A stretch of 64,000 bases of DNA from an uncultured Roseburia sp. (lineage in GTDB: Bacteria; Bacillota; Clostridia; Lachnospirales; Lachnospiraceae), in contig UQAQ01000002.1 of assembly GCA_900539115.1 (NCBI GenBank), positions 53,073 to 117,072 on the forward strand. The letters are read 5' to 3'. Below, piece after piece: positions 14,595 through 23,098 of the stretch. The stretch's first letter is position 1; the number at the start of each line of letters is the position of its first letter. Position numbers and translations under genes: made by a program. The notes below the pieces were generated by a model. The model was not told the DNA's origin. It saw only the letters and a list, made by a program, of their open reading frames with translations, and did no database searches.

Positions 14595-16792
14595 AAAAGG
14601 GGATGAAAGAAATAAGAACAAATCGACCATTGGTGATGTTCTTTTTCCTTGTGATGCTGGGAATTGTGATCTGGAATCAATTTCGTGACAATTCCCGGGA
14701 AAACTGGGAAGAGAAATCATTTACATGCAGCGGAATTGTCGAAACGATTCAAATGTCGGCTTCGGGAAGCAAAATGCTAACGTTATCTCAGGTAAAACCG
14801 CAAAGTACCGGAACAGATAAAAAGAATTCTTTGAGAAAAATACTTCTTTATGAAAAATCAGATCAAACATCAAAACAAAATTTATTTTCCCAAATCCAGA
14901 TCGGAAATGAAATCCAGGTAACAGGAGAGGCAGAGAGTTTTGAACAGGCGGGAAATCCGGGACAGTTTGATGCCCGTTCATATTATGAGGCAGTACAGGT
15001 AGATGCACGCGTATTTGTGTCACATATTCAGATTCTGAACGTTTCTTACAACCCGGTAAAACAATTGCTGTACGAGTGGCGGACGAAGGCGATGCAGCAA
15101 CTGACTGCGGCAATGGGAGAACGAGATGCGGGACTGCTTGGAGCAATGATTCTTGGAGACAAAGCTCAGCTTGACAGTGAGGTGAAGGAATTGTATCAGC
15201 AGACCGGAGTGGCTCATATGCTCGCTATATCCGGATTGCATATTTCTCTTTTGGGGATGGTTTTGTTTGACTGGTTACGCAAATACCTTCTCCCGATGAA
15301 AATGGCAGCAATTGTTTCCCTGGTTCTTTTACTTTTGTATGGACAGTTTACCGGATTCCCGGTGGCGACATCCCGAGCGGTCTGGATGCTGTGTATCCGT
15401 CTTGTGGCAAGATATATCGGAAAACCATACGATGGATTAACAGCACTGGCGGTCAGTGGAAGTGTGATCTTATTGCAAAATCCCTTGCAGTTATTCCAAT
15501 GCGGATTTGTTTTGTCTTTTGTCGCTGCCGGCGGGATTCTGATCTATCAGGAGATGACAAAAAAGAGGCAGAAACGGATGAAAGAATGGCAGAAAACGCT
15601 CCTTTCTACGATTTGGACATTTTTCCTGACGCTTCCGGTTATGTTCTGGTATTTTTATGAAACATGCCCGTATGCAGTCATTGCCAATCTTATTTTACTG
15701 CCATTGTTATCGGTTCTTCTGGGGATTGGGATTTTGGGCTGTGTGCTCTGTTTTCTGTCTCCGCTTGCGGGCGGTTTTATCCTTGCGACAGCACATTGGA
15801 TCCTTGCCTTTTATGAATTTGTCTGCAAAGGAATTCAGGCACTTCCGGGCAGTACATGGGTTATGGGACGGCCGGAACTTTGGAAAGTGATCGTTTACTA
15901 TATATTTTTACTTCTATCAGTGTATATGCTGGCTCAGTATAGAGATAAGAGAAAGGCAGGCTTTTGTATGGCAGCACTCTGTTTTGTTCTTGGCTCTTTT
16001 CGTCCGGCATTTGAATTTCTTTACATTCAGATGGATGTGGGGCAGGGCGACTGTGCCTGTCTGTTTCAAAATGAAAAAACATATCTGATCGATGGGGGAA
16101 GTACATCGGAAAAAGAAATCGGAAAATACCGTATCGCTAAGATGCTGAAGTATTACGGGCGAAATGATATTGATGCTGTTTTTGTTACCCACGGCGATGA
16201 AGACCATGTGAATGGGATTGAAGAATTGGCAGAGCGGCAGGAAAAAGAAGGGATTAAGATTCGCCGGATCCTTGTTCCGGATCTTCAGGAAAAAGAAGAA
16301 GGACTGCAGAAGTTTATACAGACGGTAAGCGATAAAAAGATACCGGTCGCTGCGATACATAAGGGACAGCAGATTATAAGCGGGAAACTGCAATTGCAAT
16401 GTCTTCATCCTTCTTCAGAATACGAATGGGAAGATGCCAATGACTGTTCACTGGTTTTTGATCTTTCCTATGAGAATCTGTCTGTTTTGACAACAGGAGA
16501 TCTGGGGATGCATGGCGAGGAAAATATGACGTTTTCGAGAAAAGGGTATGACATATTGAAAGTGGGACATCACGGCTCGAAAAATTCTTCTACGGAAGAA
16601 TTTTTGCAAAAATGCCGACCACGCTATGGTTTTATCTCTGCAGGACGAAACAACCGCTATGGACACCCTGCGAAAGAGACGTTGCAGCGGCTGGAGGCGG
16701 TTTCCTGCCAAAATTGGAATACAGCACAGAAAGGTGCGTTGTTTGCTGAATCCAAAAAAGGCCGGAAGCGATGCTGGTATTTTAAGCATTGA
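14591..16792 (+). CDS. comEC: ComEC/Rec2-type DNA uptake channel
   Basis: ComEC forms the membrane channel for single-stranded DNA uptake. The 733-residue protein has an N-terminal membrane anchor and OB-like region (DUF4131, about 20-160). The multi-helix competence domain (about 180-460) contains GAMILGDKAQL and HMLAISGLHISLLG. The C-terminal metallo-beta-lactamase-like domain (about 475-733) has VGQGDCACL, THGDEDHVNG, TTGDLG and GHHGSKNSS. The domain set and length are complete. The likely start TTG 14591 overlaps the lipoprotein stop; ATG 14603 is an alternative with equally poor ribosome-site spacing. comEC and comEA are split by three signalling genes. Confidence 0.93.
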   Translation: MKKGMKEIRTNRPLVMFFFLVMLGIVIWNQFRDNSRENWEEKSFTCSGIVETIQMSASGSKMLTLSQVKPQSTGTDKKNSLRKILLYEKSDQTSKQNLFSQIQIGNEIQVTGEAESFEQAGNPGQFDARSYYEAVQVDARVFVSHIQILNVSYNPVKQLLYEWRTKAMQQLTAAMGERDAGLLGAMILGDKAQLDSEVKELYQQTGVAHMLAISGLHISLLGMVLFDWLRKYLLPMKMAAIVSLVLLLLYGQFTGFPVATSRAVWMLCIRLVARYIGKPYDGLTALAVSGSVILLQNPLQLFQCGFVLSFVAAGGILIYQEMTKKRQKRMKEWQKTLLSTIWTFFLTLPVMFWYFYETCPYAVIANLILLPLLSVLLGIGILGCVLCFLSPLAGGFILATAHWILAFYEFVCKGIQALPGSTWVMGRPELWKVIVYYIFLLLSVYMLAQYRDKRKAGFCMAALCFVLGSFRPAFEFLYIQMDVGQGDCACLFQNEKTYLIDGGSTSEKEIGKYRIAKMLKYYGRNDIDAVFVTHGDEDHVNGIEELAERQEKEGIKIRRILVPDLQEKEEGLQKFIQTVSDKKIPVAAIHKGQQIISGKLQLQCLHPSSEYEWEDANDCSLVFDLSYENLSVLTTGDLGMHGEENMTFSRKGYDILKVGHHGSKNSSTEEFLQKCRPRYGFISAGRNNRYGHPAKETLQRLEAVSCQNWNTAQKGALFAESKKGRKRCWYFKH

Positions 16793-16817
16793 GAGAATGC
16801 TACAGATGTGTTATACT
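16789..16817 (+). promoter_or_regulatory. Promoter of holA, interrupted just after its -10 box
   Basis: -35 TTGAGA (16789-16794), 17-bp spacer, extended -10 TGTTATACT (hexamer TATACT 16812-16817). The repeat element begins at the very next base. A second GTTATACT lies on the far side of the element (17013-17020), so the -10 box has been duplicated by the insertion. Transcription from the intact upstream -35/-10 would start inside the element. Confidence 0.6.
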
Positions 16818-17012
16818 GTAACTATTCAGGACGCCCCTCCTCCACATTCGCATTTCGAACACTTCGTGTTCTTTTCTCGCCTTTGACAAGGCTAAAAATG
16901 CTCATATGTGGAGGGGGAGCCCTATTAGGATCTCAATGTATGGAAATCAAAGTCTCTTATGTGCAAGCACGACGATTCATTGATTTCCATACATTGGATC
17001 CTGAATAGTTAC
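16818..17012 (+). repeat. Long GTAACTATTCAGG repeat (MITE-like), copy A
   Basis: A 195-bp element with perfect 14-bp terminal inverted repeats (GTAACTATTCAGGA / TCCTGAATAGTTAC). It is flanked by a perfect 8-bp direct repeat GTTATACT (16810-16817 and 17013-17020), which has the form of a target-site duplication. Inside are nested palindromes: a GAACAC-TTC-GTGTTC hairpin, a GCCTTT/AAGGC hairpin, a CCTCCACAT/ATGTGGAGG pairing, a perfect 17-bp pair (16934-16950 with 16980-16996) and a GTGCAAGCAC tip. It codes for nothing. Copy B at 46542 is roughly 90% identical by eye. Confidence 0.9.
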
Positions 17013-17054
17013 GTTATACTTAAGAATGTGAATTTATGAAGATGAGGTGAAACG

Positions 17055-18032
17055 ATGCTGACAATAGATGCCCAGTTAAAAAACGGCGATCTTTCCCGTT
17101 TTCAGCTTTTATATGGAGAGGAAGCGTATCTGGTCCGCAATTATAAAAATAAATTGAAACAGGCATTGTCTGTGCCGGGAGATGATATGAATGCCTCGTA
17201 TTTTGAGGGAGAAAAATTTTCTGTGGAAGAGATGCAGTCAATTGGCAATACACTTCCGTTTTTTCAAGACAAACGTCTGATTTTGATCGAAAACAGCCAG
17301 GCATTTAAAAAGGCGACCGATCTGGTCGAAGTATTGGAGCAGTTTCCTGAGACTACATTTGTAGTCTTTGCGGAAAAACAGATTGATAAGAGAAATCGTT
17401 TGTATAAATGGATTCAGAAAAATGGCTGCATTACAGAATGTACGCTGCGTTCCGAGGTGGAACTGGTACCATGGATCGCGAGATATCTGTCCCAATATGG
17501 GAAAAAGATTTCCAAACATACGGCAGAACTTATCGTATCGCGTGTGGGATTTCAGATGGATCTCTTGTCCTGTGAACTTGATAAATTGATCGGGTATACG
17601 GGAGAACGTGAGGCTGTTACAGAAGAAGATGTGGAGATGATCTGCTCGGGTCAGACTGTGGGAAAACTGTTTGATATGATGGATGCCGTTATTGCCGGAC
17701 AGCAGGAGAAGGTATTTACCCTTTATGCGGATCTCTTGGAATTAAAAGAGCCACCGCTTCGTATCCTGCATATGTTAGGCCGCCATATCAATATTTTACT
17801 GCAGGTTAAAGAACTGGGGCCGCGCATGTCAGACCGTGATCTGGCAGCGAAAGCCGGGATTCCCTTCTTTACAGTAAAAAAATACCGCGGTCAGGAACGG
17901 CATTTTACCAGAGAACGGCTCATGGAACTCATGGAACTTCGGGCAGACTTGGAAGAGCGGTTTAAGACGGGAAGAATGCAGGAAAATCTAATCGCGGAAT
18001 TCTTTTTGACAAAAGCATTGACAAATGCTTGA
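17055..18032 (+). CDS. holA: DNA polymerase III delta subunit
   Basis: HolA is the delta subunit of the clamp loader, which opens the sliding clamp. The 325-residue protein has the family N-terminus (LKNGDLSRFQLLYGEEAYLVRNY, a degenerate P-loop region), the conserved DDMNASYFEG and LPFFQDKRLILIENS segments, and the helical C-terminal collar domain ending EERFKTGRMQENLIAEFFLT. Length is typical. The start has GAGGTGA (17045-17051) upstream. The gene follows comEC, as in many Firmicutes, but here a repeat element has inserted in its promoter. Confidence 0.94.
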   Translation: MLTIDAQLKNGDLSRFQLLYGEEAYLVRNYKNKLKQALSVPGDDMNASYFEGEKFSVEEMQSIGNTLPFFQDKRLILIENSQAFKKATDLVEVLEQFPETTFVVFAEKQIDKRNRLYKWIQKNGCITECTLRSEVELVPWIARYLSQYGKKISKHTAELIVSRVGFQMDLLSCELDKLIGYTGEREAVTEEDVEMICSGQTVGKLFDMMDAVIAGQQEKVFTLYADLLELKEPPLRILHMLGRHINILLQVKELGPRMSDRDLAAKAGIPFFTVKKYRGQERHFTRERLMELMELRADLEERFKTGRMQENLIAEFFLTKALTNA

Positions 18033-18046
18033 AAAAATGTTACAAA
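18018..18046 (+). promoter_or_regulatory. Promoter of tRNA-Ser
   Basis: -35 TTGACA (18018-18023, inside the 3' end of holA), 17-bp spacer, extended -10 TGTTACAAA (hexamer 18041-18046). The tRNA begins 33 bp downstream. Confidence 0.55.
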
Positions 18047-18078
18047 TATAGAGGTGCTTTTTTCAAAAAGGCACATTC

Positions 18079-18164
18079 GGAGACGTATCGAAGTGGTCAT
18101 AACGAGAACGACTCGAAATCGTTTTGCCTTCACGGGCACGAGGGTTCGAATCCCTCCGTCTCCG
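18079..18164 (+). tRNA. tRNA-Ser (anticodon CGA)
   Basis: An 86-nt class II tRNA. The acceptor stem GGAGACG pairs with CGTCTCC (ending 18163), with discriminator G at 18164. The anticodon arm is AACGA-CTCGAAA-TCGTT, giving anticodon CGA, which reads UCG serine codons. A long variable arm follows, then the T-arm with GGTTCGAATCC. CCA is not encoded. No terminator separates it from the trp promoter 17 bp downstream. Confidence 0.95.
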
Positions 18165-18180
18165 CTATTTAAAAATCTTG

Positions 18181-18208
18181 TTGACATTTGAAAAAAATGT
18201 GATATACT
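18181..18208 (+). promoter_or_regulatory. Promoter of the trp operon leader
   Basis: -35 TTGACA (18181-18186), 16-bp spacer, extended -10 TGATATACT (hexamer TATACT 18203-18208). Transcription would begin near 18215, giving a leader of nearly 390 nt before trpE. Confidence 0.65.
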
Positions 18209-18214
18209 GATTTT

Positions 18215-18507
18215 TAGATAAGAAATATATTGAAACCGATGAGCAAGAGTAAGTAAAGGTGAAATATTGTTTTCAGAGAGCTGCAGGTTGGTGTGATGCA
18301 GCAACAATATCATTTTGAATGGACTTGTGAGGGCAGCTTGAAAGAGTATCGAGTAGACGCTGACGGAAACCTGTACCGTTAACAACAGGAGTGCATGGTG
18401 GTGCATGATGAGTGGGTTATACCGATTAGCCAATAAGGGTGGTACCGCAGAAGTTGATAGCTTTTGTCCCTGTTCTAGTGATAGAACATGTGACAGAGGC
18501 TTTTTTT
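18215..18507 (+). promoter_or_regulatory. T-box riboswitch for tryptophan with terminator
   Basis: The T-box sequence AAGGGTGGTACCGC is at 18435-18448. Upstream are a stem I with AGAGAGCTGCAGG...GATGCAGC and a specifier-loop context GAATGGACTT, giving the specifier codon TGG (18320-18322), which matches tRNA-Trp. After the T-box comes the terminator: an inner stem GTTCTA/TAGAAC within GCTTTTGTC/GACAGAGGC, and a T-run at 18501-18507. By the established T-box mechanism, uncharged tRNA-Trp stabilises the antiterminator and lets trpE-A be transcribed when tryptophan is short. Confidence 0.92.
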
Positions 18508-18518
18508 ATTGCTTTAGG

Positions 18519-18552
18519 TTAACTATTCAGGTCTCCTCCCACACAATCGGAC
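18519..18552 (+). repeat. Truncated left end of the GTAACTATTCAGG repeat, copy F
   Basis: TTAACTATTCAGG at 18519-18531, followed by TCTCCTCCCACACAATCGG, resembles the left end of the long copies (compare GTAACTATTCAGG, then CACCCCGCCCACACATTCG, in copy B). No matching right end occurs before trpE. It lies between the T-box terminator and the trpE ribosome site, so the trp mRNA would carry it. The exact right limit is unclear. Confidence 0.55.
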
Positions 18553-18601
18553 AATCTCTTTTGCACACATCGTAGCAATAAACAAAAAGGAGATGTTTAC
18601 G

Positions 18602-20071
18602 ATGTTGTTAGAAAAAATTGAAAAATATGTGGCGGATTATGATGTGATCCCGGTAAAAAAAGAAATTTATGCGGATCTCGTGACGCCCATTGCGTTATTG
18701 CAGAAAATTGCAGCAAAGAAAAAACGTTTTTACCTTCTGGAAAGTGTAGAAGGAGGAGAAAAATGGGGACGTTATTCTTTCCTTGGTTACGATCCGGTGA
18801 TGAGGGTATCCTGTTTCCGGGATAAGGTCGAGATCGAAGAAAAGGGAGAAAAAAAGACAATCACCACAAACGATTCGTTTCAGGTGATCCGAGATATTTT
18901 AAAGCAGTACCGTTCGCCGAAGATTCAGGATATGCCACCGTTTACCGGAGGATTTGTTGGATATTTTGCCTATGCGATGATTGAGCATGCGGAGCCGGTG
19001 TTAAACATCAAGCGAGGCGAATTTAATGATTACGATCTGATGCTTTTTGATAAAGTGATTGCGTACGACCAATTAAAACAAAAGATCATTGTCGTAGGAA
19101 ATGTAAAGACCAAAGGGGATTTGCAGCAAAATCTGCAAAAGGCGGAAAAAGAGATTGATGACATTATCACTATGATTCAGGAGGAGACGAAATTACCGGA
19201 ATTTCCTTCTTATGACAAAGTGAAATTTGAATGTAATGTATCCGAAAAAGAATATGAAGATATCGTCGAGAAGACAAAAGAATATATCCGCGATGGAGAT
19301 ATTTTCCAGGCAGTAATTTCCAGACGATTTGTCAGCCCTTATGAGGGAAGCCTGATTCAGCCGTATCGTGTGCTGCGGACGACAAATTCTTCTCCATACA
19401 TGGTTTATATGAACCTGGATGATGTGGAGATTATGAGTACCTCGCCGGAGACGCTGGTTCGCTTGCAGGATGGCAGATTAACGACATTCCCGGTCGCAGG
19501 ATCCAGACCGAGAGGAAAAGACGAAGCGGAAGATGAAGCCCTTGTCAAAGACCTTCTCAGTGATGAAAAAGAATTGTCGGAGCACAATATGCTCGTGGAC
19601 TTGGGACGAAATGATCTGGGACGTATCGCAGAATTTGGTACCGTGGATGTAACAAAATATATGATGATCCACAAATATTCGAAAATTATGCATATTTGTT
19701 CGCAGGTGGAAGCGGATATCCGAAGCGATGCCGATGCGCTGGATGCTGTGAAATCCGTGCTGCCGGCAGGAACCTTATCCGGAGCGCCGAAGATCCGGGC
19801 TTGCAAGATCATTGACGAACTGGAAAGCGAACCGCGCGGAATATACGGAGGAGCGCTTGGCTATCTTGATTTCAGTGGAAACTTAGATACTTGTATCGCC
19901 ATTCGTATGGCAGTAAAAAAAGACGGAAAAGTCTATGTACAGGCAGGAGGCGGTATCGTCGCGGACAGCCGGCCGAGACTGGAGTACGAAGAGTCCGGCA
20001 ATAAAGCAAGGGCAGTGATCGATGCGATACAAAATGCAGGAAAAGATATGACAGGAGGTTTGATGATATGA
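18602..20071 (+). CDS. trpE: Anthranilate synthase component I
   Basis: TrpE makes anthranilate from chorismate and ammonia. The 489-residue protein has the N-terminal regulatory region (LESVEGGEKWGRYSFLGYDP) and the C-terminal chorismate-binding domain with DGDIFQAVISRRF, FPVAGSRPRGKDEAEDE, LVDLGRNDLGRIA and PAGTLSGAPKIRA. ATG 18602 is chosen because AAGGAG (18587-18592) is about 9 bp away; the in-frame ATG 18593 touches the ribosome site. It overlaps trpG by 4 bp (ATGA). It is first in a seven-gene operon controlled by the T-box. Confidence 0.97.
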   Translation: MLLEKIEKYVADYDVIPVKKEIYADLVTPIALLQKIAAKKKRFYLLESVEGGEKWGRYSFLGYDPVMRVSCFRDKVEIEEKGEKKTITTNDSFQVIRDILKQYRSPKIQDMPPFTGGFVGYFAYAMIEHAEPVLNIKRGEFNDYDLMLFDKVIAYDQLKQKIIVVGNVKTKGDLQQNLQKAEKEIDDIITMIQEETKLPEFPSYDKVKFECNVSEKEYEDIVEKTKEYIRDGDIFQAVISRRFVSPYEGSLIQPYRVLRTTNSSPYMVYMNLDDVEIMSTSPETLVRLQDGRLTTFPVAGSRPRGKDEAEDEALVKDLLSDEKELSEHNMLVDLGRNDLGRIAEFGTVDVTKYMMIHKYSKIMHICSQVEADIRSDADALDAVKSVLPAGTLSGAPKIRACKIIDELESEPRGIYGGALGYLDFSGNLDTCIAIRMAVKKDGKVYVQAGGGIVADSRPRLEYEESGNKARAVIDAIQNAGKDMTGGLMI

Positions 20072-20637
20072 TTCTCTTAATTGACAATTATGACAGTTTT
20101 TCCTATAACCTCGTTCAGTTGATCGGGGAGATCGATCCGGATATCAAAGTGATCCGAAACGATGAGAAGACCGTGGAGGAGATTCGGGCGATGAAACCAA
20201 GTCATATCATTTTATCGCCGGGGCCGGGATATCCGAAAGATGCCGGTGTATGCGAAGATGTGATTCGCAGTCTTGGCGGCGAGATTCCTATCCTAGGCGT
20301 GTGCCTGGGACACCAGGCAATCTGTGAAGTGTTTGGAGCCACGATCTGTCATGCCAAACAATTGATGCATGGGAAAAAGAGCAATGTAAAAATTGATACC
20401 GAGGATCCGATTTTCCAAAATCTTCCTGAGCGAATCGATGTGGCGAGATACCATTCCCTGATTGCGGACATTGAGACAGTTCCGGAGGAACTTAAAGTCA
20501 TTTCCGTGGATGACAATCAGGAAGTAATGGCAGTAAAACACAGAGAAAAAAAGATTTATGGATTACAGTTTCATCCGGAATCGATTCTGACGCCGGATGG
20601 CAGGGTGATCTTAAATAATTTTTTAAAAACGATATAA
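20068..20637 (+). CDS. trpG: Anthranilate synthase component II (glutamine amidotransferase)
   Basis: TrpG supplies ammonia from glutamine to TrpE. The 189-residue class I amidotransferase has SPGPGYP, the nucleophile elbow GVCLGHQ (catalytic Cys), and the His-Glu pair in LQFHPES. It starts inside the trpE stop (ATGA), so synthesis of the two subunits is coupled. It could also serve PabB for folate, as in some Firmicutes, but its place in the trp operon argues for tryptophan. Confidence 0.95.
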   Translation: MILLIDNYDSFSYNLVQLIGEIDPDIKVIRNDEKTVEEIRAMKPSHIILSPGPGYPKDAGVCEDVIRSLGGEIPILGVCLGHQAICEVFGATICHAKQLMHGKKSNVKIDTEDPIFQNLPERIDVARYHSLIADIETVPEELKVISVDDNQEVMAVKHREKKIYGLQFHPESILTPDGRVILNNFLKTI

Positions 20638-20656
20638 TTTCAAGGAGGCAGTTATC

Positions 20657-21670
20657 ATGGTAATCAAAGAGGCAATTCATGAGGTAATTAATGGAAAAGA
20701 TTTGAGTTATGAGATGGCACAGGGTGCGATGAAAGAAATTATGTCCGGGGAAGCATCCCAGGTATTGATGGCAACCTATCTTACGGCACTTCGTATGAAA
20801 GGCGAAACCATTACGGAAATTACAGCATCTGCACAGGCCATGCGTGATCTTGGTGTACATTTGGCACCGGATTATGATGTCCTTGAAATCGTAGGAACCG
20901 GCGGAGATGAAGTGGGGACGTTTAACATTTCCACCACATCCGCATTTGTTATCGCTGCGGCAGGAATCCCGGTAGCAAAACACGGAAACCGAAGCGTATC
21001 CAGTAAAAGTGGTGCGGCAGACGTGCTCGAAAGTCTGGGAGCAGATATTACGATTGATGATAAAAAGAGCAAAGAAGTTCTTGATAAAGTAAAAATGAGT
21101 TTCTTATTTGCACAGTATTATCATTCTTCCATGAAAAATGTCGGCCCGGTTCGTAAAGAAATGGGAGAGCGTACGATATTTAATATCCTTGGTCCGCTTA
21201 CGAACCCAGCAAATGCAAGCATTCAGCTTTTGGGTGTATATAACAACGATCTGGTTGAAAAACTGGCAGAAGTCTTGAAAAATCTTGGAGTAAAACGAGG
21301 CATGGCAGTTTGTGGAAACGACGGACTTGACGAGATCACCCTTACCGGTCCGACACATTGCTGTGAGATTCGTGACGGCGGCTTGACATCCTTTGATATC
21401 ACACCGGAACAATTCGGATTTGAAACTTGTGATCTGAAAGAACTGATCGGAGGAACACCACAGGAAAATGCACAGATTACAAGAGATATCTTGTCCGGAA
21501 AAGAAACCGGTGCAAAGAGAAACGTAATCTTGATGAATGCCGGAATTGCCATTTATCTCGGAAAAGAAAGCATTACAATGAAAGAGGGAGTCGCTATCGC
21601 GAAAGAAATGATCGACAGCGGAAAGGCTCTTGAGAAACTGGAAGAATTTATAAAAGAAACCAACGCCTGA
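20657..21670 (+). CDS. trpD: Anthranilate phosphoribosyltransferase
   Basis: TrpD joins anthranilate to phosphoribosyl pyrophosphate. The 337-residue protein has the phosphoribosyl-binding GTGGDEVGTFNISTTSAFV, KHGNRSVSSKSGAADVLE, and HSSMKNVGPVRKEMGERTIFN, a typical family set. The start has AAGGAGG 8 bp upstream. It is third in the operon, 19 bp after trpG. Confidence 0.96.
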   Translation: MVIKEAIHEVINGKDLSYEMAQGAMKEIMSGEASQVLMATYLTALRMKGETITEITASAQAMRDLGVHLAPDYDVLEIVGTGGDEVGTFNISTTSAFVIAAAGIPVAKHGNRSVSSKSGAADVLESLGADITIDDKKSKEVLDKVKMSFLFAQYYHSSMKNVGPVRKEMGERTIFNILGPLTNPANASIQLLGVYNNDLVEKLAEVLKNLGVKRGMAVCGNDGLDEITLTGPTHCCEIRDGGLTSFDITPEQFGFETCDLKELIGGTPQENAQITRDILSGKETGAKRNVILMNAGIAIYLGKESITMKEGVAIAKEMIDSGKALEKLEEFIKETNA

Positions 21671-21690
21671 GTAAGGCAGGGAGGAATTTT

Positions 21691-22470
21691 ATGATTTTAG
21701 ATGAGATCGCAGCAAAGACAAGAGAGCGGGTAGCGCGGTGCAAAGAGAACGTCAGCCTGGAAGAGATGAAAAAAAAGGCACTTTCTCTGCCGGCGGAGAC
21801 GAGGTTTTCTTTTGAAAAGCAATTGAAAAAGGATGGTGTTTCCTTTATCTGCGAGATTAAAAAAGCGTCTCCATCCAAAGGCGTGATCGCAGAACATTTT
21901 CCGTATCTTGACATTGCGGCGGAATACGAAAAAATAGGTGCTGACTGCATTTCGGTACTGACAGAACCGGATTATTTTATGGGAAGTACCGAATATTTGA
22001 AAGAAATTCATGAAAAAGTAGATGTTCCTCTGCTTCGGAAGGATTTTACCGTGGATGAATACATGATCTATGAGGCGAAGGTGATCGGAGCGAGTGCCGT
22101 GCTTTTGATCTGTTCTCTTTTGAACGAGAAGACCCTTCGGGAGTGGATCGCACTGAGCCACAGTCTGGGACTTTCGGCATTGGTGGAGGTGCATGACGAA
22201 GAAGAGATTCAGACGGCAGTACGCGCCGGTGCAAGGATCATCGGTGTCAATAACCGCAATTTAAAGACGTTTGAGGTAGACATCAACAATTGCATTCGTC
22301 AGAGAAAGCACATTCCTTCGGATATTTTATTCGTGGCAGAAAGCGGGATCAAAGCCAGAGAGGACATTGCCGCATTGGAAAAAGGCGGCGTCGATGGTGT
22401 GCTGATCGGAGAAACGCTCATGCGGAGCTCGGATAAAAAAATGACACTGCGTCAGCTGAAAGGACGGTAA
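21691..22470 (+). CDS. trpC: Indole-3-glycerol phosphate synthase
   Basis: TrpC closes the indole ring, releasing CO2 and water. The 259-residue beta/alpha barrel has ICEIKKASPSKG (catalytic Lys), VLTEPDYFMGS, PLLRKDFTVDEYMIYEA, GVNNRNLKTFEVD and VAESGIK. It is a single-function enzyme, not fused to TrpF as in Escherichia coli. AGGGAGG precedes the start, and trpF follows 4 bp after its stop. Confidence 0.96.
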   Translation: MILDEIAAKTRERVARCKENVSLEEMKKKALSLPAETRFSFEKQLKKDGVSFICEIKKASPSKGVIAEHFPYLDIAAEYEKIGADCISVLTEPDYFMGSTEYLKEIHEKVDVPLLRKDFTVDEYMIYEAKVIGASAVLLICSLLNEKTLREWIALSHSLGLSALVEVHDEEEIQTAVRAGARIIGVNNRNLKTFEVDINNCIRQRKHIPSDILFVAESGIKAREDIAALEKGGVDGVLIGETLMRSSDKKMTLRQLKGR

Positions 22471-22474
22471 TGCC

Positions 22475-23098
22475 ATGAAATTAAAGTTTTGCGGTATACG
22501 CAGACCTGAGGATGTAGCCTATGTGAACGAAGTAAAACCGGATTTTGCGGGATTTATCTTTGCCAATACCCGGCGAAAGATTACGCTGGAACAGGCGGTC
22601 GAATTTCGTTCTCACATATTGCCGGAGATTCCAGTGGTTGGTGTGTTTGTCAATGAGAACCCGGAAACGATCATCCACTATGTAAAAGAAAATGCGGTCG
22701 ATATGGTTCAGCTTCACGGAGATGAGATCAATGACGAGATCCTTCAGATTAAGGAAGCGACAGGGGTTGAGGTGATCAAAGCGGTTCGGGCGAAAGATGT
22801 GGAAAGCATCCGAAAGGCCGATGCGATGGATTGTGACTATCTGCTGATCGATGCCTACCAGCCCGGAGTGTACGGAGGAACCGGGAACGCCTTTGACTGG
22901 ACCATGATTCCGGAAGATCTGTATCATCCGTTTTTTCTGGCAGGTGGTCTGAATGCCTCCAATGTACGGCAGGCAATGCAGCAGGTACCGGCCTATGCGC
23001 TGGATATCAGCAGTGGAATCGAGACAGAAGGCTGTAAAGATTTGGAAAAAATGAAAGAAATTAAGAAGATTGGAGATGAAAGTAATGTCGAAATCTAG
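22475..23098 (+). CDS. trpF: Phosphoribosylanthranilate isomerase
   Basis: TrpF isomerises phosphoribosylanthranilate to CdRP. The 207-residue barrel has KFCGIRRPEDV (catalytic Cys), GFIFA, VDMVQLHGDE, the phosphate-binding FFLAGGLNASNV and DISSGIETEG. Its 3' end overlaps the trpB start by 14 bp, which suggests coupled translation. Confidence 0.95.
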   Translation: MKLKFCGIRRPEDVAYVNEVKPDFAGFIFANTRRKITLEQAVEFRSHILPEIPVVGVFVNENPETIIHYVKENAVDMVQLHGDEINDEILQIKEATGVEVIKAVRAKDVESIRKADAMDCDYLLIDAYQPGVYGGTGNAFDWTMIPEDLYHPFFLAGGLNASNVRQAMQQVPAYALDISSGIETEGCKDLEKMKEIKKIGDESNVEI

